Assembly: GCA_959596515.1 (NCBI GenBank)
Contig: CAUFXR010000084.1
Span: 1 to 11,934, forward strand
Direction: 5' to 3'
DNA from: an uncultured Oscillospiraceae bacterium
Lineage (GTDB): Bacteria > Bacillota > Clostridia > Oscillospirales > Acutalibacteraceae
Length of the DNA stretch: 11,934 bases
Of this stretch, positions 1 through 6,359 are shown one piece after another. Both the position numbers and the translations under genes were made by a program. Each line of letters starts with the position of its first letter. Position 1 is the first letter of the stretch. The notes below the pieces were generated by a model. The model did no database searches and had not been told where the DNA came from. It was given only the letters and a program-made list of their open reading frames with translations.

Positions 1-386
1 ACGGCATCAAAGAGGCTGTTTACAACGTGGCCGGCATGGATGTGAAGGTCGCGGTGGCCAGCGGCTTGAGCAACGCTAACGAGATCCTGAAGAAGGTGAA
101 AAACGGCGCGGCCGATTATCACTTCATCGAGATCATGTGCTGCCCGGGCGGATGTGTCAACGGCGGCGGTATGCCCATTCAGCCTTCCTCTGTGAGAAAC
201 TTTGTGGATATTCGCAAAGAGCGCGCCAAAGTGCTCTATGAGGAGGATAAGAATCTGCCGCTGAGAAAGTCTCATGACAATCCGGTCGTAAAGAAGTGCT
301 ACGCTGAGTATCTTGGCGAGCCGGGAAGCCATAAGGCTCACGAGATTCTCCATACCACCTATACTCCCAGACCGAGAATGAAATAA
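1..386 (+). CDS. [FeFe]-hydrogenase catalytic subunit, C-terminal fragment (HndD/HydA type)
   Basis: The gene is cut by the left edge; the reading frame begins at base 3 and gives 127 C-terminal residues ending in TAA at 384-386. Residues 43-58 of the fragment form the L3 motif of the H-cluster domain, reading E-I-M-C-C-P-G-G-C-V-N-G-G-G-M-P. The cysteines at fragment positions 47 and 51 match the two that hold the H-cluster in this family. The rest, including K-S-H-D-N-P and the end H-E-I-L-H-T-T-Y, matches the iron hydrogenase small-subunit domain fused to the large subunit. Known family role: reversible H2 formation in the cytoplasm, in clostridia often as the catalytic subunit of NAD(P)/ferredoxin-linked, electron-bifurcating complexes. 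The N-terminal cluster domains and partner subunits lie outside the window, so the subtype cannot be fixed. Two motif positions depart from consensus: Cys before the first ligand cysteine, usually Ala, and Met in place of the usual Gln before Pro. Confidence 0.93.
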   Translation, partial: GIKEAVYNVAGMDVKVAVASGLSNANEILKKVKNGAADYHFIEIMCCPGGCVNGGGMPIQPSSVRNFVDIRKERAKVLYEEDKNLPLRKSHDNPVVKKCYAEYLGEPGSHKAHEILHTTYTPRPRMK

Positions 387-389
387 GTC

Positions 390-424
390 AAAAGCCATCC
401 GGGGCCCCCGGATAGCTTTTCTTC
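390..424 (+). terminator. Rho-independent terminator of the hydrogenase unit
   Basis: A long hairpin starts three bases after the hydrogenase stop codon. The left arm at 390-404 pairs with 405-420 over about 14 pairs, with one C/A mismatch, and the right arm ends in TTTT followed by CTTC. The GC-rich upper stem (ATCCGGGG against CCCCGGAT) and the terminal T run fit an intrinsic terminator. The flanking AAAA on the left arm could also let it work in the other direction. Confidence 0.85.
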
Positions 425-688
425 ACCAGGTGTCTTTTCCTTTGAAGACGCCTTAACGCGCTGATAAAAGCCGGGTGAAAAAGTCTGCGAGTTTTGTGTC
501 CTGCTGCGGAAAGACGCTGTCTCTATCTCTGATTCGGCCAGCGGGAAATGAAAAACAGTGTCACACAAAGCTTTGAGTACCGTCTCTTGGAGAAAATTAT
601 AAGATGAGACAACCAAAGAGGGCAAGGAGAACGGGCATGGAAGCGAGAACGGGAACCACTTACCGCTTGCCACAGGGAGGAGGCCGTT
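421..688. other. Intergenic gap between the hydrogenase terminator and ydcF-like gene; one secondary hairpin
   Basis: I see no convincing gene here on either strand; the open frames lack ribosome binding sites and recognisable protein features. A nine-pair hairpin, AGGTGTCTT at 428-436 against AAGACGCCT at 445-453 (one G-T pair), lies directly behind the hydrogenase terminator. It is flanked by TTCACC at 422-427 and GGTGAA at 474-479, which could close an outer stem. It lacks a T tract, so it is not a second ordinary terminator. The right end carries the probable promoter and ribosome binding site of the next gene. Confidence 0.4.
573..603 (+). promoter_or_regulatory. Possible promoter for the ydcF-like gene
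   Basis: TTGAGT at 573-578 is followed by TTATAA/TATAAG at 597-603, a spacing of 18 or 19 bases. This is a fair but imperfect sigma-A match in the right place, about 85 bases upstream of the start codon. No better candidate was seen in the gap. Confidence 0.35.
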
Positions 689-1477
689 ATGCTGAGAAAT
701 GAGGAAAAAAAGGCGTCCATGGGAATCGGGAGAATCTGTGTCGTGTTGGTGATTGCCCTGCTGTTGGTCTGGTTTTTGCTGCCGGTGTTTCGAGGTATCG
801 TGAACCTTGGAAACATCGCGGGAATTTTGCTCTGCGGTTTTGTCCTATGGGCGGTAGGCTACCCAGGGGCAGGGAACTGCCTTTCTAGCCTGTGGAGACA
901 TCCGGCTGGCAAGGTGTTCTTGTCTGTCGCTTCTCTCGCGCTGGGAATTTTCCTCGTGTTCGGAGTGACGATGTCCTGCCTGATGGTGGAAGCGATTTAT
1001 CGGCCTCCTAAGGAAAACGGCACCGTAGTCATTCTGGGCTGTCAGGTGAAAGGGACCGAACCCAGTCTGATGCTGACCAAGCGGCTGGAGGCCGCAAAGG
1101 TATATCTGGATGAGAATCCGGAAGCGGTGTGTATCCCTTCCGGCGGAAGGGGAGACGGAGAGCAGATCAGCGAGGCCCAGGCCATGACAACCTGGCTGAT
1201 AGAACATGGAATTGACGCAGATCGGATCTATCCCGAGGATCAAAGTGGGAACACAGTGGAGAATATCAGAAACTCCAAGGAAATCATAGCGAACGAAGGG
1301 CTTCCCAAGGATATGGTTTTGGTATCCGACGGTTTTCATCAGTATAGGGCTGGACTGATCGCCCAGAAACAGGGGATCGAGGTTAGCGCTGTTTCGGCCC
1401 AAACCCCTTGGTATACCTTAGCCACTTATTGGATGCGGGAGATTTTTGCCTTAGCGCAGGAATTTGTTTTCCACTAA
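689..1477 (+). CDS. YdcF/SanA-like DUF218 membrane protein
   Basis: A 262-residue protein. The start is well supported: GGGAGGAGG at 675-683 lies five bases before the ATG. The first 95 residues contain three probable membrane helices, at about 14-33, 38-57 and 74-95. Residues 112-240 form a soluble DUF218 (YdcF-like) domain with the typical blocks V-V-I-L-G-C-Q-V, S-L-M-L-T-K-R-L, P-S-G-G-R-G-D-G-E, I-S-E-A and N-T-V-E-N. Orientation in the membrane was not determined, although related proteins such as SanA and ElyC act at the cell envelope. The biochemical activity of DUF218 proteins is largely unsettled; envelope or peptidoglycan-precursor roles have been proposed for some members. The gene appears to be a single transcription unit. 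Family assignment is strong, function is not. Confidence 0.85.
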   Translation: MLRNEEKKASMGIGRICVVLVIALLLVWFLLPVFRGIVNLGNIAGILLCGFVLWAVGYPGAGNCLSSLWRHPAGKVFLSVASLALGIFLVFGVTMSCLMVEAIYRPPKENGTVVILGCQVKGTEPSLMLTKRLEAAKVYLDENPEAVCIPSGGRGDGEQISEAQAMTTWLIEHGIDADRIYPEDQSGNTVENIRNSKEIIANEGLPKDMVLVSDGFHQYRAGLIAQKQGIEVSAVSAQTPWYTLATYWMREIFALAQEFVFH

Positions 1478-1488
1478 TGTGGAAATTT
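1468..1488 (+). terminator. Possible terminator overlapping the ydcF-like stop codon
   Basis: TTTCCAC at 1468-1474 pairs perfectly with GTGGAAA at 1479-1485 around a TAAT loop and is followed by TTT. The stop codon TAA at 1475-1477 sits in the loop. The stem is only seven pairs and the T tract is short, so termination would be partial at best. Confidence 0.4.
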
Positions 1489-1502
1489 AACAAAAACGTA
1501 TC

Positions 1503-1532
1503 TTGACAAAGAAGGGTTATTTGGCGCATACT
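1503..1532 (+). promoter_or_regulatory. Promoter for the DUF4870-like gene
   Basis: A perfect -35 box TTGACA lies at 1503-1508, and CATACT (four of six consensus bases) lies at 1527-1532 with an 18-base spacer. TATAAG a few bases further on is too far away to be the matching -10. Transcription would start near 1539, about 60 bases before the start codon. Confidence 0.6.
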
Positions 1533-1597
1533 ATAAGTGTTGGTAGATGTTATTTGTGAAATAGCATCAAAAAATTTACATAGCAGGAGTGGTTTAC

Positions 1598-2140
1598 ATG
1601 CAGAAAGGAAAGTACGGAATTTGTCTGTGGTTCTATGCGCTGGTGGCGTTTATTCTGGCGTTTTTAGGCCAGATTTTATTGGGAGGCCTTCTTTTGGGCT
1701 TTGTTATTGTAACGGAAAAGAATGAATGGCTTACCCGTCAGGTGATTCAAGCGTTCTTTTTGAGCATCATTGTTTCTGTTATCAATACAGTGTTGGATCT
1801 GTTGAATATTTTTGGCAACGTCCCGATTGTGGGCTCGATTATCGGCGTGGTATTCAACGTGATTTCCACCATTATTTCTATCGTAGTGCTGGTGTTTGTT
1901 ATTATCGCTATGGTTAAGGTGGTAAAGGGACAGGAAGCGAATATGCCTTTGCTAAATAAGCTGGCTAACAGCGCTTATGGCATCATCGAGAAGAAGGTCT
2001 ACACTCAGGCCCCGCCCGTTAACTACGCTCAGCCCCAGGCCCCTCAGGCCCCGGTACAGCCTCAGGCTCCGGTACAGCCTCAGGCCCCTCAAGTTCCGGT
2101 ACAGCCGCAGAATCCTCAGGATCCCACCCAGCGTCAATAA
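1598..2140 (+). CDS. Small DUF4870/Tic20-like membrane protein with Pro/Gln-rich repeat tail
   Basis: A 180-residue protein. ATG at 1598 is chosen because AGGAG at 1585-1589 sits eight bases upstream; an in-frame GTG at 1589 overlaps that ribosome binding site and is unlikely to be used. Three hydrophobic stretches at about residues 8-38, 50-71 and 78-106 are probable membrane helices. The pattern of a charged T-E-K-N-E-W segment after the first helix, Q-V-I-Q-A-F-F at the start of the second, and V-V-K-G-Q-E after the last resembles DUF4870 (Tic20-like) proteins, whose function is unknown. Residues 137-180 form a hydrophilic, probably disordered tail of Ala, Pro, Val and Gln built from A-P-V-Q-P-Q repeats. 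There is no signal peptide, and the tail is probably cytoplasmic. It is a monocistronic unit with its own promoter and a strong terminator. The family call is by pattern only. Confidence 0.75.
   Translation: MQKGKYGICLWFYALVAFILAFLGQILLGGLLLGFVIVTEKNEWLTRQVIQAFFLSIIVSVINTVLDLLNIFGNVPIVGSIIGVVFNVISTIISIVVLVFVIIAMVKVVKGQEANMPLLNKLANSAYGIIEKKVYTQAPPVNYAQPQAPQAPVQPQAPVQPQAPQVPVQPQNPQDPTQRQ
2030..2137 (+). repeat. Short in-frame tandem repeats coding the Pro/Gln tail
   Basis: Two adjacent 18-base units at 2048-2065 and 2066-2083 differ by one base and code A-P-V-Q-P-Q. A third copy at 2093-2110 differs at a few bases and follows a nine-base spacer coding A-P-Q. Degenerate A-Q-P-Q and N-P-Q units flank them. 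Such repeats can gain or lose units by slippage without changing the frame. Confidence 0.8.
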
Positions 2141-2150
2141 GGTAAATAGA

Positions 2151-2186
2151 AAAGAGATCAGACCCATAGTCTGATCTCTTTTTTTA
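2151..2186 (+). terminator. Strong Rho-independent terminator of the DUF4870-like gene
   Basis: AAAGAGATCAGAC at 2151-2163 pairs perfectly with GTCTGATCTCTTT at 2169-2181 around a CCATA loop, and the T run continues to 2185. It begins ten bases after the stop codon. The A-rich left arm could also give some termination for minus-strand transcripts arriving from the phosphodiesterase gene. Confidence 0.93.
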
Positions 2187-2512
2187 TCTCCGCGCGGTAG
2201 AGTCAGCTGGCTAAAAAAGTTTACGAGTGGGGAAAGAGCTTGTTTCAGGGGTAAAGAAACCTTTGCTTCATCACGGGAAGTCGAAAAAGTGATCAAATAG
2301 AAAAAAGTCGTCGCCACCTGTTCTACAGGAGGGCACCGTAGCATCCAATTGGAATCGAGATAAGATTCTTTCTTAAACGGAAAGATAGCGGGCCGGATTT
2401 TGAAAGAGCAAACGTCAAAGAGTAACCACCATTGATTTATTCAAAAAATGGAGATGCCTTGGAAGAGGACAATTGCCACAGTGAAGGACGAAACGGCTTC
2501 TGATCAAAGAGG
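2187..2512. other. Intergenic gap between two convergent genes; no gene seen
   Basis: No supported gene on either strand. Several small inverted repeats occur: GTTTC/GAAAC at 2242-2246 and 2256-2260, ATCAC/GTGAT at 2270-2274 and 2289-2293, and CCTGT/ACAGG around 2316-2328. The last has A runs on its left (2301-2306), so on the minus strand it reads as a weak hairpin followed by T's and may serve as a poor terminator for the phosphodiesterase gene. None is strong enough to call separately. Confidence 0.4.
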
Positions 2513-3229
2513 TCAACGTCCTAGAGCTTTTAAAATCACATCTGGAGTGTTGGTAATCACCGCATCGCAGCCCCAGTTTTGGAGAGTTAAAGCCCGTTTG
2601 GGCTTGTCTACTGTCCACACGTTGACTTGGATACCCAATTCTTTAGCGATACGTACCTGATTTTTGGAAAGAAGGGCATTATAAGGATGAATCGCCTGGG
2701 CACCCATTCGGGCGGCATATCGAGCGGGATTGAAAATAGGCTTGTCATACAGAAGCCCTACGGGAAGATCTTTGCGACACCTGTGAGATTCCAACGCGGC
2801 GGAGTGGTGAAAGCTGGAAATGATAACCTTCTCCGACAGAGACATTTTTCTCACCAGTTCACAGACTTTTTCCGTCAGGCCCGGATAAGGAGTTTGAGCG
2901 CTTTTGATCTCTATGTTGATGAGTTTCATACCCTTAACAATCTCCAAGGCTTCTTCCAGAGTGAGAATCGGTGTACCTTTGAATTCCGCTCCTTTCCAGA
3001 GGCCGAAATCCAGCTTTTTCAGGTCTTTTAAGGTGTAATCCTCAATCAGGCCCAGACCATTACTGTTGTGATCCACGTCGAAATTGTGGTTTACGACCAT
3101 GTGGCCGTCTTTGCAGAGGTGAACGTCTAATTCCACGCCATCGGCACCCAGCTCGATAGCTTTGCGAAAGGCGGGTTCGGTATTTTCGGGGGCGTAAGCG
3201 GAGGCCCCCCGGTGGGCAAGTACCAACAT
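2513..3229 (-). CDS. Glycerophosphodiester phosphodiesterase (GDPD, cytosolic UgpQ-like)
   Basis: A 238-residue protein, close to the usual size of a single-domain GDPD. The start is supported by GGGAGGAA (reverse complement of 3236-3243), seven bases before the ATG. Diagnostic residues are all present: H-R-G at 6-8 with catalytic His6, P-E-N-T at 14-17, metal ligands E-L-D at 33-35, the second catalytic His at 48 (V-V-N-H), and I-E-I-K in the middle of the barrel. The fold is a TIM barrel that hydrolyses glycerophosphodiesters, from deacylated phospholipids or teichoic-acid-type polymers, to glycerol-3-phosphate and an alcohol. There is no signal peptide or membrane helix, so it is probably cytoplasmic and acts on imported or internal substrates. 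The gene is transcribed alone. Its only neighbour on the strand is the polyphosphate kinase gene, separated by a terminator and a structured gap. Confidence 0.95.
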   Translation of the reverse strand: MLVLAHRGASAYAPENTEPAFRKAIELGADGVELDVHLCKDGHMVVNHNFDVDHNSNGLGLIEDYTLKDLKKLDFGLWKGAEFKGTPILTLEEALEIVKGMKLINIEIKSAQTPYPGLTEKVCELVRKMSLSEKVIISSFHHSAALESHRCRKDLPVGLLYDKPIFNPARYAARMGAQAIHPYNALLSKNQVRIAKELGIQVNVWTVDKPKRALTLQNWGCDAVITNTPDVILKALGR

Positions 3230-3393
3230 GGAAAGTTCCTCCCAATCATTGAATAGATTTTATAAGTTTATCAGCTGCCTTTTTATCAGGACGACAAAAG
3301 GCGTAAGAAAGGAAACGCGAGAACCGGCGTCAAAACCTGGTAGATATCAAAGAATTTTACAGGCGAACCTCTGAAAATCCCGGATGGAGACGT

Positions 3394-3501
3394 GGCCCGC
3401 CGGAAAATTTTCGTCGGCGCGCCCCACCGGAGTAGTTTAGGAAGACCGTCTTCCAATCTTGGAAAAGCGGAAATATGTTCTGAGAATTTTTGATGAGAAC
3501 A
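3394..3501. repeat. Cluster of inverted repeats
   Basis: Four successive palindromic elements are visible. First, 3394-3402 pairs with 3415-3423 (eight of nine pairs) around the perfect palindrome GAAAATTTTC at 3403-3412. Second, GGAAGAC/GTCTTCC at 3440-3446 and 3448-3454 has a single central base. Third, TTCCAA/TTGGAA at 3451-3456 and 3459-3464 shares TTCC with the second, so the two hairpins exclude each other. Fourth, TGTTCT/AGAACA lies at 3476-3481 and 3496-3501. I cannot match this to a known RNA family. Confidence 0.6.
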
Positions 3502-3640
3502 GTAGTCGGGGCGCTGAGAAGGCGATTCTGACAAAAAATACAGCCGATCCAACGCCGGGAGTCCACCGTCAGTGAGACCAGACCGGAGCCAGTAGAGAGG
3601 ACAAAAAGAGATAGATTCCTCAGCGAAACTTTCTCTATTT

Positions 3641-3669
3641 ATTCTATGACAAAGGCACTGGAAACGCAA
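3641..3669 (-). promoter_or_regulatory. Possible minus-strand promoter ahead of the GDPD gene
   Basis: On the minus strand TTGCGT (3664-3669) is followed after 17 bases by TAGAAT (3641-3646), which matches five of six -10 bases; the -35 matches only three of six. It lies just downstream of the polyphosphate kinase terminator, which is where a promoter for the GDPD unit would be expected. Confidence 0.4.
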
Positions 3670-3681
3670 GGCCTGTTCGAA

Positions 3682-3716
3682 TAAAGAAAAGGCCGGAGCT
3701 TCCGGCCTTTTTTATT
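3682..3716 (-). terminator. Rho-independent terminator of the PPK2 gene (likely bidirectional)
   Basis: AAAAGGCCGGA at 3687-3697 pairs perfectly with TCCGGCCTTTT at 3701-3711 around a three-base loop. Read on the minus strand it lies about 33 bases behind the PPK2 stop codon and is followed by TTTTCTTTATT. The plus-strand side also has a T run, so it could stop transcription in both directions. Confidence 0.88.
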
Positions 3717-3744
3717 ATGATCATTCGCTGCACGCTTCAACCAT

Positions 3745-5238
3745 TTATAATCTTCCCTCAATAGAATTGATAATGGTCCGCAGAGCCTTAACACGAGCGA
3801 ATTTCTTATCCTCGGATTCGATGATATGCCAAGGAGCGAAATCCGTAGAAGTATAAGAAATCATCTCGTCTACCGCCGTCACGTACTGATCCCATTTTTC
3901 CCGGTTGCGCCAATCCTCGTCGGTGATTTTCCACTGCTTTTCCGGCGTGTTCTGACGAAGCTCGAACCGCTTCAGCTGTTCCTCTTTGCTGAAATGGAGC
4001 CAGAATTTGATGATTACTGCTCCCCAGCGGTCCAACTCTTCCTCAAACTCGTTGATCTCCTGATAAGCCCGTTTCCATTGCTCCTCGGTGGCAAAACCCT
4101 CGATTCGCTCAACCATAAGCCTTCCATACCAGGTGCGGTCGAATATGGTGATGTGTCCATCCTTGGGCAACTTGGTCCAAAACCGCCACAAATGCTGGTG
4201 GGCCAGCTCGTCGGCGGTAGGAGCGGCAATGGGAACCACTTCGTAGCCTCTGGGATCCAAAGCCTCTGCGACCCGGCGAATATTACCGCCTTTGCCAGCG
4301 GCATCCCAGCCCTCATAGGCGATGACCACCGGAATCTTTTTACGATAAATTCTATTGTGTAGCTTTTTTAAGGTGGATTGCTCTTTTTTTAAAAGCTCTC
4401 GGTACTCAGCCTCGGTCAAGGCCTTGGAGAGGTTCACCTCGGAAAGCTTCGGTTCCTTGACCAGCTTGAAGTGGTCGGAAACTACAATGGGAATAGCTTT
4501 TTTGGATACGGCTTTCTTTTTCTTCTCGGCGGCTTCCACCGCCGCGCCGATTTCTTCCACCAAAATATGATAAATTTCCGCTAGAGCGCTGTATTTATCC
4601 TCGCTGCCAATCACATGCCAGGGGGCGAAATCTGTGTTGGTCTCTTCTAAGACACCATCGATGATTTTATAATATTCCTCATAATGCCGGTTTTGCTCCA
4701 GGTCATTCAGGCTGACCCGCCAGGCGGTGTCCTTAGAGGAAAGCAGTTTGTCAAATCTCTTTTTCTGCTCTTTTTGACCAATATGAAGAAAGAATTTAAA
4801 AATCAGATAACCGTCATCGCGCAGCTGGCGCTCGAAAATTTTGATGCTTTCCATGCGCTCCTGCAGCTCTTTTTGTTCTAAATGAGGAGTATGAGACGGA
4901 AAGATAATTTCCTGATACCAGCCTCGGTCAAATACGCCCATGGTACCCCGGGCGGGAAGCTTTGTCCAAAAACGCCACAGGTAAGGATGCCGCCGCTCTT
5001 CCAGGGTAGGAGGCGTGGTAGACTCTACGTGGAACCCTCTGGGGTCCATAGTCAGGATCACGTTGGACATTAGACTTCCTTTGCCGGAAGCGCCCCAGCC
5101 CTCAAACAGGACGATCACGGGAACCTTGGCCTGCTTAAACCGCTGCTGTAATTCCCCCATTTTTTGTTTCAGAGGAGGAATTTCCTGCTTATATTCCTCT
5201 TTAAGCATGATTTTCTTTAAGTTGATAGTATCCAGCAT
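3745..5238 (-). CDS. Two-domain polyphosphate kinase 2 (class II, polyphosphate:AMP phosphotransferase type)
   Basis: A 497-residue protein made of two PPK2 domains in tandem. ATG at 5238 is chosen because AGGAGG (reverse complement of 5248-5253) sits nine bases upstream; a longer frame to 5280 would run through the promoter. Domain 1 has a P-loop G-W-G-A-S-G-K-G at 47-54, W-R-F-W-T-K-L-P at 88-95 and the Walker B-like F-D-R-G-W-Y at 103-108. Domain 2 has the canonical G-W-D-A-A-G-K-G at 310-317, W-R-F-W-T-K-L-P near 351-358 and F-D-R-T-W-Y at 366-371. A Lys- and Ala-rich linker near 250-270 separates them. Two-domain (class II) PPK2 enzymes are known mainly to phosphorylate AMP to ADP with polyphosphate in the cytoplasm. 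Domain 1 lacks the P-loop Asp that domain 2 keeps, so domain 2 is probably the catalytic one (inference). It is transcribed alone from its own promoter. Confidence 0.94.
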   Translation of the reverse strand: MLDTINLKKIMLKEEYKQEIPPLKQKMGELQQRFKQAKVPVIVLFEGWGASGKGSLMSNVILTMDPRGFHVESTTPPTLEERRHPYLWRFWTKLPARGTMGVFDRGWYQEIIFPSHTPHLEQKELQERMESIKIFERQLRDDGYLIFKFFLHIGQKEQKKRFDKLLSSKDTAWRVSLNDLEQNRHYEEYYKIIDGVLEETNTDFAPWHVIGSEDKYSALAEIYHILVEEIGAAVEAAEKKKKAVSKKAIPIVVSDHFKLVKEPKLSEVNLSKALTEAEYRELLKKEQSTLKKLHNRIYRKKIPVVIAYEGWDAAGKGGNIRRVAEALDPRGYEVVPIAAPTADELAHQHLWRFWTKLPKDGHITIFDRTWYGRLMVERIEGFATEEQWKRAYQEINEFEEELDRWGAVIIKFWLHFSKEEQLKRFELRQNTPEKQWKITDEDWRNREKWDQYVTAVDEMISYTSTDFAPWHIIESEDKKFARVKALRTIINSIEGRL

Positions 5239-5271
5239 TTTCCGAGACCTCCTATTCCTAATTATAGTATT

Positions 5272-5300
5272 ATGATACAATAAATTTCAGAAAGATTCAA
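5272..5300 (-). promoter_or_regulatory. Promoter of the PPK2 gene
   Basis: On the minus strand TTGAAT (5295-5300) and TATCAT (5272-5277) are separated by exactly 17 bases, with four of six and five of six consensus matches. The transcript would start near 5265, a few bases ahead of the AGGAGG ribosome binding site. A second TATAAT (5261-5266) has no matching -35. Confidence 0.6.
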
Positions 5301-5381
5301 ATATTATTTAGCGATTGTTATAAATTTGAACGGAATATTGTAAAAAATCAGTAAAAGTTTTCTGAATAAATCGGGATACGC

Positions 5382-5410
5382 TTTTTCTTCCCCTGAAAAT
5401 AGATTATAAT
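5382..5410 (+). promoter_or_regulatory. Possible promoter of rlmA
   Basis: A perfect -10 hexamer TATAAT lies at 5405-5410, about 65 bases before the rlmA start. The region at -35 (T-rich, 5382-5389) is a poor match, so the promoter may be weak or activator-dependent. The surrounding AT-rich gap of about 240 bases is shared with the divergent PPK2 promoter. Confidence 0.4.
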
Positions 5411-5475
5411 TGACCAGTAAGAAACGATTGTGAAAAAGTGCCGGCGGGAAAAGATTATCGAAAGAGGTACCCTAG

Positions 5476-6354
5476 GTGAGAGCCGGCAGGGAGAAAGGTG
5501 GCGTTTTCGTGTTTCCGCTGAGCTGTCCTAAATGCGGCCTGCCTTTAGTAAGGGCTGAAAACGGCTGCCAATGCGTTCAGGGTCACAGGTATGATTTCGC
5601 GAGAAGCGGTTATGTGAACCTACTGCTGGTCAACGGTAAGCATTCTCTTCAGCCTGGTGATGATAAACGGATGGTGAGGGCTAGGCGTTTGTTTTTGAAA
5701 AAGGGATATTACGAACTCTTTCGGGAGGCGGTATGTCAAAAGGCTCTTGAGCGGCTTCCGATGAAGGACCCAGTAGTGTTGGATGCCGGGTGCGGCGAAG
5801 GTTACTATACAGGCAGGTTGGCACAGATTCTAGCGGAAAGGGAGAAAACTCCGGTGACCGTGGGAATCGATATCTCTAAAATCGCGGTGGGTCAAGCCGC
5901 TAAGACTTATAAAGGGATACAGTTTGCGGTAGGCAGTGTATTTCACTTGCCGGTGCTGAATGCTTCCTGTGATCTGGCGGTAAACCTGTTCGCGCCGCTA
6001 TGCACCGCTGAGATTCTGCGTGTGCTGAAGCCAGGCGGGGTGTTTTTGCTAGGTGTACCTGATCGTAAGCACCTGTGGCAGCTGAAGCAGGCTGTTTATC
6101 GGGAACCCTATGAAAATGAATTGAAAGATCCTGGCTTACCAGGCTTTTCTCTTCTGGAGGATTACCCCGTAAAGGATTGGTTATTACTAGATAATAACGA
6201 GGATATTCAAAATTTATTTCAAATGACGCCCTATTACTATAAAACCTCCCGGCAGGATCAGGAGCGGGCGGAGCGTTTAGAGACTCTGAAGACCCAAGTG
6301 GAATTTCGAATTTTTGTTTACCGAAAGCAGGCTGGATCTGTCTCGGAAAAGTGA
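5476..6354 (+). CDS. rlmA: RlmA-type 23S rRNA (guanine-N1)-methyltransferase
   Basis: A 292-residue protein with the full RlmA layout. An N-terminal zinc finger (Cys17, Cys20, then Cys33 and His37) is followed by the family block Y-D-F-A-R-S-G-Y-V-N-L-L at 39-50 and P-G-D at 60-62. A class I SAM-binding methyltransferase domain then has V-L-D-A-G-C-G-E-G-Y-Y at 101-111 and G-I-D-I-S-K about 30 residues on. The C-terminal M-T-P-Y-Y-Y block matches the M-T-P-F motif of the family. RlmA enzymes methylate N1 of a guanine in hairpin 35 of 23S rRNA: G745 for the Gram-negative type and G748 for the Gram-positive type, which influences macrolide sensitivity. Which base is modified here cannot be read from the sequence. 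GTG at 5476 has AGAGGT seven bases upstream. GTG at 5509, with AAAGGTGG upstream, would give a protein starting right before the zinc finger as in E. coli RlmA and remains possible. Confidence 0.88.
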   Translation: MRAGREKGGVFVFPLSCPKCGLPLVRAENGCQCVQGHRYDFARSGYVNLLLVNGKHSLQPGDDKRMVRARRLFLKKGYYELFREAVCQKALERLPMKDPVVLDAGCGEGYYTGRLAQILAEREKTPVTVGIDISKIAVGQAAKTYKGIQFAVGSVFHLPVLNASCDLAVNLFAPLCTAEILRVLKPGGVFLLGVPDRKHLWQLKQAVYREPYENELKDPGLPGFSLLEDYPVKDWLLLDNNEDIQNLFQMTPYYYKTSRQDQERAERLETLKTQVEFRIFVYRKQAGSVSEK

Positions 6355-6359
6355 AAAAC

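Larger units (their letters stand above)
3230..3686. other. Structured gap upstream of the GDPD gene; possible long 5' leader or RNA on the minus strand
   Basis: No convincing gene. A minus-strand frame across 3286-3669 would have to start at a TTG with no ribosome binding site and shows no family features. The stretch from 3390 to 3501 is a chain of inverted repeats, described separately. If the minus-strand promoter at 3641-3669 is real, the GDPD transcript carries a leader of about 400 bases containing these structures. A TATAAA box (reverse complement of 3259-3264) lies close to the GDPD start without a good -35, so a shorter transcript is also possible. Confidence 0.4.

Noticed and set aside
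845..1402. Long minus-strand open frame of 185 codons
   Set aside because: It lies opposite the well-supported DUF218 gene and has no ribosome binding site or family features; it is a by-product of coding bias.
2030..2137. CRISPR-like or satellite array
   Set aside because: The repeats are contiguous, in frame with a gene and without unique spacers; they encode a protein tail.
3286..3669. Open frame of 127 codons on the minus strand upstream of the GDPD gene
   Set aside because: It must start at a TTG that lies on a probable -35 box, has no ribosome binding site and no recognisable domain, and its sequence is dominated by inverted repeats.
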